DNA from: Chthoniobacter flavus | GTDB taxonomy: Bacteria > Verrucomicrobiota > Verrucomicrobiia > Chthoniobacterales > Chthoniobacteraceae | Length of the DNA stretch: 55,666 bases | Assembly: GCA_945860355.1 (NCBI GenBank) | Contig: CAMARB010000004.1 | Location: 1-55,666 of the forward strand | Direction: 5' to 3' | In this document: one piece after another, positions 10,298 to 19,667 of the stretch | How positions within the stretch are numbered: position 1 is the stretch's first letter | Layout of the letters: the number at the start of each line of letters is the position of its first letter | Position numbers and translations under genes: made by a program | Notes under the pieces: model-generated | The model's database searches: none | What the model saw: the letters and a program-made list of their open reading frames with translations, nothing else | Told to the model about the DNA's origin: nothing

Positions 10298-13297
10298 ATG
10301 ACAGTCAGTGTCCCCTCGGCTTTTCTCGCCGTCCTGTGCTTTGTTCTCTGCGCCCCGGCGGCCGCCAGAGAGGAGACCGTGGCGTACAACGTGAGAACCT
10401 GGGGGGTGGGCGACGGCCTTCCCCACAATATCGTCCGGCAGATCGTTCAGGATCCGGACGGCTTTTTGTGGCTGGCCTCCAACGCCGGATTGACCCGATT
10501 TGACGGGCTCAAGTTCACTTCGTTTTCCAAAACCAACCTCAACGGGCTGGATTCGGATGATGTCCGAACGGTTTTCTGCTCCCGGGCCGGGGAGATCTGG
10601 GTCGGATTGAACCGGCGCGGGATCGCCCGCAAGCTCGGCGAGCAGTTTGAACCGATCGCCCAGACGGGGGAAATCGCCAACGCACAGTCGCCCGCCCCCC
10701 CGTTCGCCGAAGACGCCGACGGTGGCATTTGGTGGCGCTCGCCCGAACAAGGCGCCTGCCGGTGGCGGCAGGGTAAAATCCAGAGGTTCGGCCCCCGCGA
10801 CGGCCTGCGATTCGGAGAGGAAAACACCATCCATGCCGACTCCGAAGGCGCCATCTGGTTCCCCGGCGAGAAAGGCTGCGAGATATATCACGACGGGAGA
10901 TTCCACTGTTTTCCGGAGATGGGCGGCAAAGGTCTGCGGCTTGCGCCCGCGCGAGCGGGGGGCATGTGGGCGTTCCGTAACCAGCAGATCTGGCGCTATC
11001 ACTCCGATGGGCGCCAAGAGCTCGCTTGGGAGCTCGATCGGCTGGCGAGGCCCAAGGAAGCGCGAGTGCGGGAGATGCCTCCGGCGGGTGAATCGGAGGA
11101 AGAAGCCGAGGCGGAACCCCTGGATGTCAGATCGCTGTTGGAAGACAGCACCGGCGCGCTCTGGCTGGCGACCCGCAACGCGGGCCTCCTGAAAGTGGAG
11201 GCAGGCACGCTGGTTCGGGCCCCCGTTGCAAGCAACGAGATCCTTTGCCTGAGCGAAGACCGGGATGCCGTGCTCTGGGTGGGGACTCGATCGGGACTCA
11301 ACCGCCTGATCCGCAGCCATGTGCGCCTCTTCCAACCCTACGAGGGAGCGGGGCGTAATATCGTCAGCTCCGTGTGCGAGGACGCGGACGGCAAACTCTG
11401 GATCACCTCCACCAAAGGCCCGCCGCTCCGAGCCACAACACCGGCCAACCGGCACTTTGCACCCCTCAAAGGCTGGGTGGGGCCCTCCGCGGCCGCTGTT
11501 TTTCCGGATCCTAAAGGGGGACTTTGGATCACCACGAACAAGGACCAATTTCTTTCCTGGCGAGAAGGGACTTTGACCGCCTTCAGCGCCCCCGGATTGC
11601 AGATCAAAGCGGTCCATGCGGACCGCAAAGGACGGATCTGGCTCGCATGCGAAAACCAAGGGTTGTTTCGCTGGAAAGACGGCGTCGCAGAGCCCTCCCC
11701 GGGCCAGGGGGGCACGATTCTGGCAGAAGCCTTCGCCGAGGACGCCGCCGGCAGGCTCTGGGTTGGCTCGGCAGATGGACTCATTTTCCGGGAAGACTCC
11801 GATGGCACGCTGGTCGCGGTTCGGTTGCCCGGCGCGTTGCCCGAAGAACGGATTCGATTTCTTGTCGCCGAATCAGATGGAGCACTGTGGATTGGCGCCC
11901 GGGGCGCGTTGTATCGATGGAAGGCGGGAAAAACCCTCCGGTTTCCCGCCGGGACAGGCCTGCCGTCCACGGACCTACGGGCTATGGAGGTGGACGGTTC
12001 AGGCAATTTTTGGTTCGCAAGCGGCGGCGGACTTTTTCGGACCACCCGCAAGAATTTGGAGAGCGCCTTGGAGGGCAAAACCCCGGCGGTTTTCACTGAG
12101 CTCTATGGCCAGCAGGAGGGCGTTCCCAACGGGGAATTCAACGGCGCCGAGCGCCACACATCCGTCCGCACAAGGGACGGACGGCTGTGGTTTGCGACCT
12201 CGGAGGGCGCATTGGAGATTCGCACCGAGAGCATGGCCGCTCCTCTTGAGCTCTGCCCTTTGCGGATAGAGAGCCTGGAGGCGCTTGGACGCAATCACCA
12301 TCCCCAGCCATCCTCGATCCCCCTTCCGCCACGAGCGACTCCCGTGAAAATCAACTACACCCTCCCCAACGGGAGTGCCCCGGAACGGCTCCGGTTCCGG
12401 CACCGTTTGGGCGACGGGCCTTGGGTGGAAGCCGGCAACGAGCGCTCGGCGACTTATGTGAGTCTGCCTCCGGGGCGGCACCGCTTCGAGGTGCAGTCAG
12501 CCATCGGCGCCAACACTTGGATGCCGCGCACCGCCTCGGTGGACTTCCAAATCGCGGCGGCATGGTGGGAAACGCTCTGGGCCCGCGCGGGGTTCCTCCT
12601 CCTGGCAGCCCTGGCACTGGGCGCGGTGGTCCGCGTCTTCGTTCTGCGCAGGGTCCGCCTGCGGATGGAACGCCTCGAACAGGAAACCGCCGTCGAAAGG
12701 GAGCGCACCCGGATCGCCCGCGACATGCACGACGAACTCGGGGCAAGCCTCACCCACTTGGCGCTGACCAGCGATCTGGCGGGGTTCGAGTTGGGAGTGG
12801 AAAGCCCCGTCGGCCAGCGCTTCGCGCAACTCGCCCGGAAAGCCCGCTCCGTCTCGGGGGTCTTGGACCGGATCGTTTGGACCGTCAACCCGCGGAACGA
12901 CACCCTCGAGCGACTGGTGGGATACACCGCCGAGTTCGCCACGGAATATCTGGGCGACATCGGCATCGCGCTTCAACTCGGGCTTCCCGCCCAACTGCCG
13001 GCGCTGCCGGTTTGCGCCGAGGCCCGGCACCAGATTCTGCTCGCAGTCAAGGAGGTGCTCAACAACGCAGCTAAACACGGCGCCGCCGACCGGGTGAAAC
13101 TCGACATCACATTCGAGTCCGGGATGCTCAAGCTCGCTATCGCGGACAACGGGCGCGGGTTCGACCCCGGGGCAGTGTCGGCCTCGGCCAACGGCCTTAT
13201 CAACCTCCGGCAGCGCTTGGGCGCTCTGGGTGGCACGGCGCGCCTGGAAAGCCAATCGGGCGTCGGCACCACCGTCACTCTCGAGGCCCCGATTTAG
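10298..13297 (+). CDS. Sensor histidine kinase with periplasmic two-component beta-propeller repeats
   Basis: A 999-residue membrane kinase. A signal peptide (MTVSVPSAFLAVLCF) leads to about 650 residues of Reg_prop-type repeats, recognisable by recurring DGxLWxAT, DGLxF and GLP patterns, then a Y_Y_Y domain (about 660-740). One membrane helix (GFLLLAALALGAVVRVFVL, about 765-785) follows, and then a NarL-type HisKA_3 domain with His811 in RDMHDELG and an HATPase domain (N box EVLNNAAKHG, G1 DNGRGF, GLINLRQRLGALGG). These kinases usually detect poly- or oligosaccharides outside the cell. The LuxR-type regulator 106 bases downstream is the obvious partner. The start at 10298 is preferred over 10244 because it gives a proper signal peptide. 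Confidence 0.93.
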   Translation: MTVSVPSAFLAVLCFVLCAPAAAREETVAYNVRTWGVGDGLPHNIVRQIVQDPDGFLWLASNAGLTRFDGLKFTSFSKTNLNGLDSDDVRTVFCSRAGEIWVGLNRRGIARKLGEQFEPIAQTGEIANAQSPAPPFAEDADGGIWWRSPEQGACRWRQGKIQRFGPRDGLRFGEENTIHADSEGAIWFPGEKGCEIYHDGRFHCFPEMGGKGLRLAPARAGGMWAFRNQQIWRYHSDGRQELAWELDRLARPKEARVREMPPAGESEEEAEAEPLDVRSLLEDSTGALWLATRNAGLLKVEAGTLVRAPVASNEILCLSEDRDAVLWVGTRSGLNRLIRSHVRLFQPYEGAGRNIVSSVCEDADGKLWITSTKGPPLRATTPANRHFAPLKGWVGPSAAAVFPDPKGGLWITTNKDQFLSWREGTLTAFSAPGLQIKAVHADRKGRIWLACENQGLFRWKDGVAEPSPGQGGTILAEAFAEDAAGRLWVGSADGLIFREDSDGTLVAVRLPGALPEERIRFLVAESDGALWIGARGALYRWKAGKTLRFPAGTGLPSTDLRAMEVDGSGNFWFASGGGLFRTTRKNLESALEGKTPAVFTELYGQQEGVPNGEFNGAERHTSVRTRDGRLWFATSEGALEIRTESMAAPLELCPLRIESLEALGRNHHPQPSSIPLPPRATPVKINYTLPNGSAPERLRFRHRLGDGPWVEAGNERSATYVSLPPGRHRFEVQSAIGANTWMPRTASVDFQIAAAWWETLWARAGFLLLAALALGAVVRVFVLRRVRLRMERLEQETAVERERTRIARDMHDELGASLTHLALTSDLAGFELGVESPVGQRFAQLARKARSVSGVLDRIVWTVNPRNDTLERLVGYTAEFATEYLGDIGIALQLGLPAQLPALPVCAEARHQILLAVKEVLNNAAKHGAADRVKLDITFESGMLKLAIADNGRGFDPGAVSASANGLINLRQRLGALGGTARLESQSGVGTTVTLEAPI

Positions 13298-13403
13298 CGC
13301 GGCGGCTTGTATGCAGAATATGCGACATGACGCCCCCTTGCGGCCCAGGTAATCTTTCAAACAGAACCGCAACGCCCAAGCCATTCACCCGAACCCTCCC
13401 AAG

Positions 13404-14069
13404 ATGACATCCTCCACAGCCACCGTGGCGATCGTCGAAGACGACCCAGGCATTCGCGCGGGCTGGAGCGCCCTCATCAACCAAATGACCGGCTACCGTT
13501 GCATCGGGGAATACGGCTCCGCCGAAGAAGCCCTTCGCGAGCTCCCGCTGCACCCGGCCGACTTGGTGCTGATGGACATCGGCCTGCCGCAGCTCTCCGG
13601 AATCGAATGCACACGGCGGCTCACCCAGATCCTGCCCGGCGCCGAGATCATCATGCTCACGATGTTCGGCGATCAGGATCATCTCTTTGAATCCCTGCGC
13701 GCCGGGGCCTGCGGCTATCTCCTCAAGCGCAGCACCCCCCAAGCCTTGCGCGACGCGCTCGATCAGGCGCGCAGCGGCGGCGCCCCCATGTCCCCGCAGA
13801 TCGCCCGTCAGGTCGTCACCCATTTTCGTTCCCGGCCAACCCCCGCGGCGCCGGACACCGGGGTTGGCTGCGAGAACCTTTCCAAGCGCGAATCCGAAGT
13901 CATCCAGCTCCTGGCGGAAGGGCATCCTTACAAAAACATCGCCGACGCGCTGGGGCTCACCATCGACACCGTGCGGACGTATATCCGGCGGATCTACCAA
14001 AAGCTCCAGGTCAACTCCCGCACGGAGGCTGTGGTGAGGTACCTGAGCGAGACCCGCGCATCGAACTAA
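13404..14069 (+). CDS. NarL/LuxR-family response regulator
   Basis: A 221-residue regulator. The receiver domain (residues 1-125) has the acidic pair EDD near residue 13, the phospho-acceptor Asp58 in VLMDIGLP, the threonine in MLTMF and the lysine in LLKRS. The C-terminal GerE/LuxR helix-turn-helix starts at LSKRESEVIQLL and continues NIADALGLTIDTVRTYIRRI (about 155-215). Partner of the beta-propeller sensor kinase just upstream; the HisKA_3 kinase type and the NarL regulator type match. Likely targets are the adjacent esterase and sulfatase genes, but no operator was identified. Confidence 0.95.
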   Translation: MTSSTATVAIVEDDPGIRAGWSALINQMTGYRCIGEYGSAEEALRELPLHPADLVLMDIGLPQLSGIECTRRLTQILPGAEIIMLTMFGDQDHLFESLRAGACGYLLKRSTPQALRDALDQARSGGAPMSPQIARQVVTHFRSRPTPAAPDTGVGCENLSKRESEVIQLLAEGHPYKNIADALGLTIDTVRTYIRRIYQKLQVNSRTEAVVRYLSETRASN

Positions 14070-14140
14070 CACGCCGCGCCGGTGGCGCCCGTGTGGAAGA
14101 GCCGAGCCATCGCGCCCACCCCGGCGTTCCACCGCACTCT

Positions 14141-15679
14141 ATGCACACCAGAATGATTCTCCCCGCCTTGCTGGGGCTCGCAGCACTCGCCCAGCCACAC
14201 CCCGCCGGGGCGGACGTTGTCCTGCCCGCGCTTTTCTCCGAACACATGGTCCTGCAATCGGGCGAAGGCGCCAACGTCTGGGGCTGGGCCGATCCCGGAG
14301 AAAAGGTGACCGTCACGCTGGGCGATCAGACCCGGAGCACCACGGCCGATGCGAAGGGGAAATGGAGGCTCAAGCTCGTCAACCTCGTAGTCGGCCAAAG
14401 CGGCGCATTGACGGTCGCGGGCAAAAACACCGTCGTCATTCCCGACGTGCTCGTCGGAGAGGTGTGGCTGTGCTCGGGCCAGTCCAACATGGCGTTCGGA
14501 GTGGGCGGCCAGGAAAACAAGCCGCTCACCTTTCCCGAGTTCCGCGTTTTCACCGAGCAATCGCTGGGCGAAGGCGAACCGCAGGAGAAATGCAAGGGGG
14601 CCTGGGTGGTATGCTCCCCGGAGACCGTCAAACAGATCTCGGGAACCGCCTATTTCTTCGGCAAAACCCTCCACGAAAACCTCAAACAACCCGTCGGCCT
14701 CGTCGTATCCGCCGTGGGCGGAACCCGTATAGAATCCTGGACCAGCACGGAGGTTCAGCGGGGAGTGCCGGAACTCAAACCGCAGTTCGACGCCCTGGCT
14801 GAAAAGCTCTCCCGCTACAACCCGGTCACCGCAAAAGCGGCCAAGGAAAAGCAACTGGCGGCATTCCAGGAGCTGGTGGAAAAGGCCAAAGCCGCTGGAA
14901 CACGCCCGCCCAACCCGCCCTCACCCCAGTACGACCCGCGCGCGAGCGGTCCGGGCAACCTCTTCAACGCCAAGATAGCGCCCCTGATCCCCTACACCGT
15001 CCGCGGAGCGATTTGGTACCAGGGCGAAGCCAACGCCCAGACGGCAGAGGAGGGCAAGTTTTACGCCCGCCAACTGCCGATGCTCATCCAGGACTGGCGG
15101 TCCCGCTGGGGCCAGGGCGACTTCCCGTTTGCCTGGGTGCAGCTGCCCAAGTACCGGCACCCCAAGTTCACCGGTTGGCGCGAGGCCCGGGAAAGCATGC
15201 TCAAGGCGCTTCAAGTCCCCAACTCGGGAATGGCCGTAATGGTCGACACCGGGGACCCAGACAAGATCCATCCCAACAACAAAAAGGAAACCGGCCGACG
15301 GCTCGCCCTCTGGGCACTTGCCAAAGTCTACGGCCAAGAAATCCCCTACAGCGGACCACTGCCTGCCGGCCACACCGTGCGCGGCGCCGAAATCGAGGTT
15401 TCATTCAAACACACCGACGGCGGTCTCGCGGCCCAGGGCGGCGAACCTCTCAAAGGCTTTCTCATCGCGGGCGAAAACCGCGTGTGGCATCCCGCCTCCG
15501 CTCGGATCGTCGGCGACAAAGTCGTGGTTTCCAGCCCCGATGTGAAATCCCCCAAGGCGGTCCGGTACGCCTGGGAGGACGTCCCCGACTGCAACCTTTT
15601 CAACGGGGCCTGCCTGCCGGCTTCCCCCTTCCGCACGGATGACTGGCCATCCGAGGCCCCGAAAGCGCCGCAGCTCTGA
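14141..15679 (+). CDS. Secreted sialate O-acetylesterase (SGNH family)
   Basis: A 512-residue exported enzyme. The signal peptide begins at ATG 14141 (or ATG 14153, MILPALLGLAALAQ). Residues 25-110 form the N-terminal beta domain typical of the family (LPALFSEHMVLQ, VWGWADPGEKVTV). The catalytic serine is in LCSGQSNMAF (Ser115), IWYQGEANA is the family oxyanion segment, and DTGDPDKIHPNNKKETG carries the Asp-His pair. It removes O-acetyl groups from sialic acids or other acetylated sugars in the periplasm or outside the cell. It sits between the glycan-sensing two-component pair and a sulfatase, which supports a role in degrading decorated glycans. Confidence 0.92.
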   Translation: MHTRMILPALLGLAALAQPHPAGADVVLPALFSEHMVLQSGEGANVWGWADPGEKVTVTLGDQTRSTTADAKGKWRLKLVNLVVGQSGALTVAGKNTVVIPDVLVGEVWLCSGQSNMAFGVGGQENKPLTFPEFRVFTEQSLGEGEPQEKCKGAWVVCSPETVKQISGTAYFFGKTLHENLKQPVGLVVSAVGGTRIESWTSTEVQRGVPELKPQFDALAEKLSRYNPVTAKAAKEKQLAAFQELVEKAKAAGTRPPNPPSPQYDPRASGPGNLFNAKIAPLIPYTVRGAIWYQGEANAQTAEEGKFYARQLPMLIQDWRSRWGQGDFPFAWVQLPKYRHPKFTGWREARESMLKALQVPNSGMAVMVDTGDPDKIHPNNKKETGRRLALWALAKVYGQEIPYSGPLPAGHTVRGAEIEVSFKHTDGGLAAQGGEPLKGFLIAGENRVWHPASARIVGDKVVVSSPDVKSPKAVRYAWEDVPDCNLFNGACLPASPFRTDDWPSEAPKAPQL

Positions 15680-15724
15680 GCTCCGCCCCCTCGGCTGCGC
15701 CTCAAACACCTCCCGACTTTGATC

Positions 15725-17257
15725 ATGAAACTCCCCCTGCTGGTTGTCGTTCTGTTGAGTCCCGCGGCAGCGCTCCGGGCCGGAGCCCCGGCTGCCCGGC
15801 CCAACATCCTCATCGCGATCTCCGACGATCAGTCCCACCGCCACACCTCGGCCGCGGGATACAAAGCGGTGAACACCCCGGCGTTCGACCGCGTGGCCAA
15901 GGAGGGCGTCCTTTTCCTCAACGGCTTTGCCGCCTCGCCCGGATGCAGCCCCTCGCGCGCGGCCCTCCTCACAGGAAGGCATCCCTGGCAGATTGAGCAG
16001 GCGGGTACACACGCCAGCTCCTTTCCTGCGAAATACGTGGCGTTTCCCGAGCTGCTCGAGAAATCGGGCTATTTCATCGGCATGACCGGCAAAGGCTGGG
16101 GCCCGGGATCCCTCCAGGGGGAGCGCAAACGCAACCCGGCCGGACCGGAGTTCAAGAAACGAACCGCAACGCCCCCCCGAGAGGGCCTCACCACCAACGA
16201 TTACGCGGCGAACTTTGCGGATTTCCTCGCCGCCCGCCCCAAGGATCAGCCGTTCTATTTCTGGTGCGGAACCGGCGAACCCCACCGGGATTACAAACAG
16301 GGGGCCGGACTTCAATCCGGCAAAAAACTCGAGGACGCCACGCCGCCAGCGTTTCTTCCCGACACGCCGGAGGTGCGCAGCGATCTGCTCGATTACTGCC
16401 TGGAAATCGAGTGGTTCGACTCGCATCTGGGCCGGATGCTCAAGCTGCTCGAGGAGGCAGGCGAACTAGAGAACACGCTCATCGTCGTCACCGCCGACAA
16501 CGGCATGCCGTTTCCCCGCGCGAAAGCCAACCTCTACGAGGACGGATTCCACGTGCCGTTGGCAGTTCGCTGGGGCCAACGGGCGCCCGGCGGACGCACC
16601 GTCGAGGATGTTGCGGGGTTCGTGGATTTGACCGCGACGATCCTGGACGCAGCCGGTGTGCGGCATCCCGGCGGGGAATTTCCGCCCGCGGGCCGCAGCC
16701 TGATGAACGTGCTGGTTTCCAACAAGCAGGGCCTCGTGGATCCGACACGCACCGCGGCCTATGGCGCCCGGGAACGCCATTCCTCCTCCCGACACGGGAA
16801 CCTCGGCTACCCGCAACGCGCCCTGCGCACCCCGGACTTCCTTTACATCCGCAACTTCCGCCCGGAGCGCTGGCCGGCGGGCGATCCCGTGGTGCTCAAA
16901 GAGGATGGGACCTCTGAGGGGCCCCACAGCGGCTACACGGACATCGACCGGGGCCCGACGCTCACCTTCCTCCTCGCGAAAGCCGCCGCCCCCACACTGG
17001 GCCGGTACCTCCAGCTGGCCACAGGGCTTCGGCCGGCCGAGGAGCTCTTCGACATCCGAACCGACCCGGCCTGCCTCAACAATCTCGCCGGGGATCCCCG
17101 CCACGCGAAGGTAAGGCAGGAACTTTCCAAGCAGCTCGAGGAGTATCTCAGGAAGACAGGCGACGCTCGCGTGCTCGACGGCGGCGAGGTCTGGGAGAGC
17201 TACAAACGGCTCAAGGGTGGGATCAGGAATTTCCCGGCACCCGCCGACACGCCCTGA
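15725..17257 (+). CDS. Secreted sulfatase (arylsulfatase / choline-sulfatase family)
   Basis: A 510-residue exported sulfatase. A signal peptide (MKLPLLVVVLLSPAAAL) precedes PNILIAISDDQS with the metal-binding Asp pair. Cys74 in CSPSRAALLTGR is the residue converted to formylglycine, the active-site aldehyde hydrate. TADNG supplies another metal-ligand pair and the mid-protein RFP-type segment FPRAKANLYEDG the lysine. I start at ATG 15725; the frame also opens two codons earlier at a TTG. The family hydrolyses sulfate esters, here probably on algal or host glycans. A formylglycine-generating or anaerobic maturase enzyme is needed and is not in this window. It starts 45 bases after the esterase gene, so both are probably one transcript. 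Confidence 0.94.
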   Translation: MKLPLLVVVLLSPAAALRAGAPAARPNILIAISDDQSHRHTSAAGYKAVNTPAFDRVAKEGVLFLNGFAASPGCSPSRAALLTGRHPWQIEQAGTHASSFPAKYVAFPELLEKSGYFIGMTGKGWGPGSLQGERKRNPAGPEFKKRTATPPREGLTTNDYAANFADFLAARPKDQPFYFWCGTGEPHRDYKQGAGLQSGKKLEDATPPAFLPDTPEVRSDLLDYCLEIEWFDSHLGRMLKLLEEAGELENTLIVVTADNGMPFPRAKANLYEDGFHVPLAVRWGQRAPGGRTVEDVAGFVDLTATILDAAGVRHPGGEFPPAGRSLMNVLVSNKQGLVDPTRTAAYGARERHSSSRHGNLGYPQRALRTPDFLYIRNFRPERWPAGDPVVLKEDGTSEGPHSGYTDIDRGPTLTFLLAKAAAPTLGRYLQLATGLRPAEELFDIRTDPACLNNLAGDPRHAKVRQELSKQLEEYLRKTGDARVLDGGEVWESYKRLKGGIRNFPAPADTP

Positions 17258-17552
17258 ACGGGCACAAGGGATTCCCTGCCCGCAGCCCGGCCAACCAGGC
17301 GGCGGTGGATCAAGCGATCTCGTTGGGGTGCACCGCCTCCCGGTTCGCCCGCGCCGCAGGACAGTCGGCCTGAGGCCGGGTTCAACGCAGAAACGCCCTC
17401 CTGAGACCGGCGCGCGCCTGGGGGCCCTCGCAGGCAGGCTTCGGGGCGTGCTCGAGGACCCGCTGGGTCAATCATGCGCGCCGTCGCATCATCGTGCGGC
17501 TTTCGGCAAGTGCCGATCTGCGGTTTACTCTTGGAAGCTCGTCCCTCCCCTT
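17258..17552. other. Non-coding or decayed stretch after the sulfatase
   Basis: No intact gene. In one frame (about 17277-17373) a protein-like tail can be read, ending IS-LGCTASRFARAAGQSA and a stop. It could be the eroded end of a former gene, but it is too short to identify. Confidence 0.35.
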
Positions 17553-18083
17553 ATGAACACCAAATCTTCCCTCCGTCTTTTGCATGAGGCGTTGTTTACC
17601 CACACGCTCGGCCCGGAGCTGGAGAACGTCGTTTCCAAGCATCTCCCCGCACGCGAGAACCGGCCGCCTGAGGATACGCACCCCCAGAAAACGCGCCCTG
17701 CCAAGGCGGCACCCTCCCTCGGATGGACCGCCTCGCTGATCCTGCTTGTGGCGCCGCTTCACGCCCGGGAGGGGATTAAAGCAGAGGCGTTGGCGGAGAG
17801 CGAACTCGTGACGTTGGAGGACGGATTTGAGGCTCGGCGGGATGCGCTGCTGCGGCAGCAGATCCAAAAGCCCTTTCCTCCGGGTGACGCAGGCGATCTG
17901 GGGGCGGCACTGAGCGCACTTTTTCTGCAAACCGACGACACCAAAGCCAACGAAACGCTCCTGCATTTTTCGCAGAAAGGCTTCCAACAAATCCGCCCCC
18001 TCCCGGAACGCAGACAGCATGGGCGAAATCCTCTGGCTGACCGGCGGATCACGTCACGATCCAAAAGGGAACGCGCTCGCTGA
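17553..18083 (+). pseudogene. Possible degraded gene for an exported protein
   Basis: An open frame of 176 residues from ATG 17553. It starts MNTKSSLRLLHEALF, then a hydrophobic segment (GWTASLILLVAPLHA, about residues 56-70) resembles a signal or anchor, and an acidic helical part follows (ALAESELVTLEDGFEARRD; FPPGDAGDLGAALSAL). After about 17995 the frame loses protein-like character. A more convincing reading (SMGEILWLTGG, GNALADSGSGSLRLRL) continues in another frame, which suggests a frameshift. No family recognised. It may be the remnant of a larger secreted protein; an intact small hypothetical protein is the alternative. Confidence 0.35.
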
Positions 18084-18139
18084 CTCTGGATCTGGTTCGC
18101 TGAGGCTGCGGCTCCCGAACGCGTCTCCGAGGGGCCCGC

Positions 18140-19528
18140 TCAGCCCCCCAAGCCGCCGCTGATCCAGCCGCAGACGTCGGTGGACGCCATCTCGGGAGGC
18201 AGCTGCCAGCCGGGCGCACCGACAAGTACCGGCCAGTCAAGTTTGTCCTCCGGAATACGCCCGTGCGACCCGCGCACCAGCGAGGCGTCCAGCGGGATCA
18301 CCTCCAAGAGCGCGCGGAACCCGAGTTTTTTCCGGAGCAAAAACCAGGCGATCTTGAGCGCCGGAACGGAGATCTGCGGGTCGACGAAAAGTTCGGCCGG
18401 GTCGTATCCGGGCTTGCGATGGATGTCCACGGTGCGGGCGTAATCGGGGGCCTTGGCGTCGTCGTTCCACCAGGGGTACGAGAACCAGCTGTGGTCGTCG
18501 GAGACCACCACCAGATCGCCGGATCGGACATGCCGGATCCCGGCGGCGGCCTGGGCCTCGGCGTCGAGCACCTGGGCGACTCCCGGCGTGGCTTCCAGCA
18601 CGGCCTTTACCTGCGCGAGCAACGCGGGGTCCTGGACCACCACATGGGCCACCTGGTGGTCGACCACTGCAAACGCCCTGGAGGCCATGACATCGAGCAC
18701 CTCGGACCCCACCTCGTCCTTGATCTCCAGCCAGCCCTGGGCGCGAAGCACCCGGTTGAGCGGCACCGCTCGGTCCACCGCGGTGATGGCGTATTCGGAC
18801 ACGAGCAGCACCTCCACGCCGCGCGCCTCGAGGAATTCCGCCAGGTCGCACACCAACGTGTCCACCTGGCGCCGGGCGGCGTCGCTCCGGGGATCGGCCG
18901 GGCCGAAGCGCTGGAGGTCGTAGTCGAGGTGCGGCAGATACACCAAGCTCAGGTCGGGCCTCTCGTGTTCCTCGATCCAACGGGCGCAGTCGGCGATCCA
19001 CTGGGTGGCGGGCAGCCCGGCGCGCGGCCCCCAGAAGGAATGGAACGGGAACTCGCCGAGAGCCGCCTTGAGCGCCGGTTTGAGGCGCTGGGGATAACTG
19101 GCGATGTCGAAGATCTTGCCGCCGTCCGCGCGGTAAACCGGGCGGGGCGTGACGGCCAGATCGGCCTGGGTGCCCATGTTGTACCACCAGAAAAGGTTGG
19201 CGACCTTGAGCCCGGGCCGGACCGCATGCAGCCGGTCCCACACCTTGGGGGCGCCAACGAGCCGGTTGGATTGTTTCCAAAACTGCACCTCGCTCAGGGC
19301 CCGGTCATACCAGCCGTTGCCGACAATGCCGTGTTCGGAGGGGCGCACCCCCGTCAGGTAATCGGACTGCGCGGTGCAGGTGACGGCCGGGAACGCCGGG
19401 CGGACCTTGGCGAACCCGCCTTTGGCGGCGCGCGCCGCCAACCTTGGCATAACGCCGGACTCCAGGTCACGGGCGGAAAGTCCAACCACATTCAAAACCG
19501 CACGACGGAGGGGAAGGTCTTGGCTCAT
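18140..19528 (-). CDS. Alkaline phosphatase superfamily protein (nucleotide pyrophosphatase/phosphodiesterase type)
   Basis: A 462-residue cytosolic protein with no signal peptide. It belongs to the type I phosphodiesterase/nucleotide pyrophosphatase branch of the alkaline phosphatase superfamily. The nucleophile is the threonine of PAVTCTAQSDYLTG (about residue 49); EHGIVGNGWYDR, YLPHLDYDLQRFGP, LLVSEYAIT, DHQVAHV, VDIHRKPGYDP and LVRGSHGR follow in the order typical of this subfamily. SEY at the position where most relatives have SDH, and DYDLQ at another metal site, appear to be normal for the group. Members often accompany the ebo gene cluster in other bacteria, but none of those genes is near here. 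Transcribed leftward, convergent with the decayed region and divergent from the TPR-thioredoxin gene across a 139-base gap. Confidence 0.85.
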   Translation of the reverse strand: MSQDLPLRRAVLNVVGLSARDLESGVMPRLAARAAKGGFAKVRPAFPAVTCTAQSDYLTGVRPSEHGIVGNGWYDRALSEVQFWKQSNRLVGAPKVWDRLHAVRPGLKVANLFWWYNMGTQADLAVTPRPVYRADGGKIFDIASYPQRLKPALKAALGEFPFHSFWGPRAGLPATQWIADCARWIEEHERPDLSLVYLPHLDYDLQRFGPADPRSDAARRQVDTLVCDLAEFLEARGVEVLLVSEYAITAVDRAVPLNRVLRAQGWLEIKDEVGSEVLDVMASRAFAVVDHQVAHVVVQDPALLAQVKAVLEATPGVAQVLDAEAQAAAGIRHVRSGDLVVVSDDHSWFSYPWWNDDAKAPDYARTVDIHRKPGYDPAELFVDPQISVPALKIAWFLLRKKLGFRALLEVIPLDASLVRGSHGRIPEDKLDWPVLVGAPGWQLPPEMASTDVCGWISGGLGG

Positions 19529-19667
19529 TGTGTTCTGCTCGGTAGCGCCGCTGACGGCCCGGGCACTTTAAGCAGCCCCCGACGGGCGCCGCCAGCGAAC
19601 AATCAGGCGCACCCGAGAAGCGACGGCGTCGTTGACCCTCGCCGGGGTCCCTCTAGATTGCCAGGCC

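Noticed and set aside
18140-19528. Loss of metal ligands in the phosphodiesterase (SEY for SDH)
   Set aside because: From memory of the subfamily this substitution is normal for the group, so I do not treat it as a defect.
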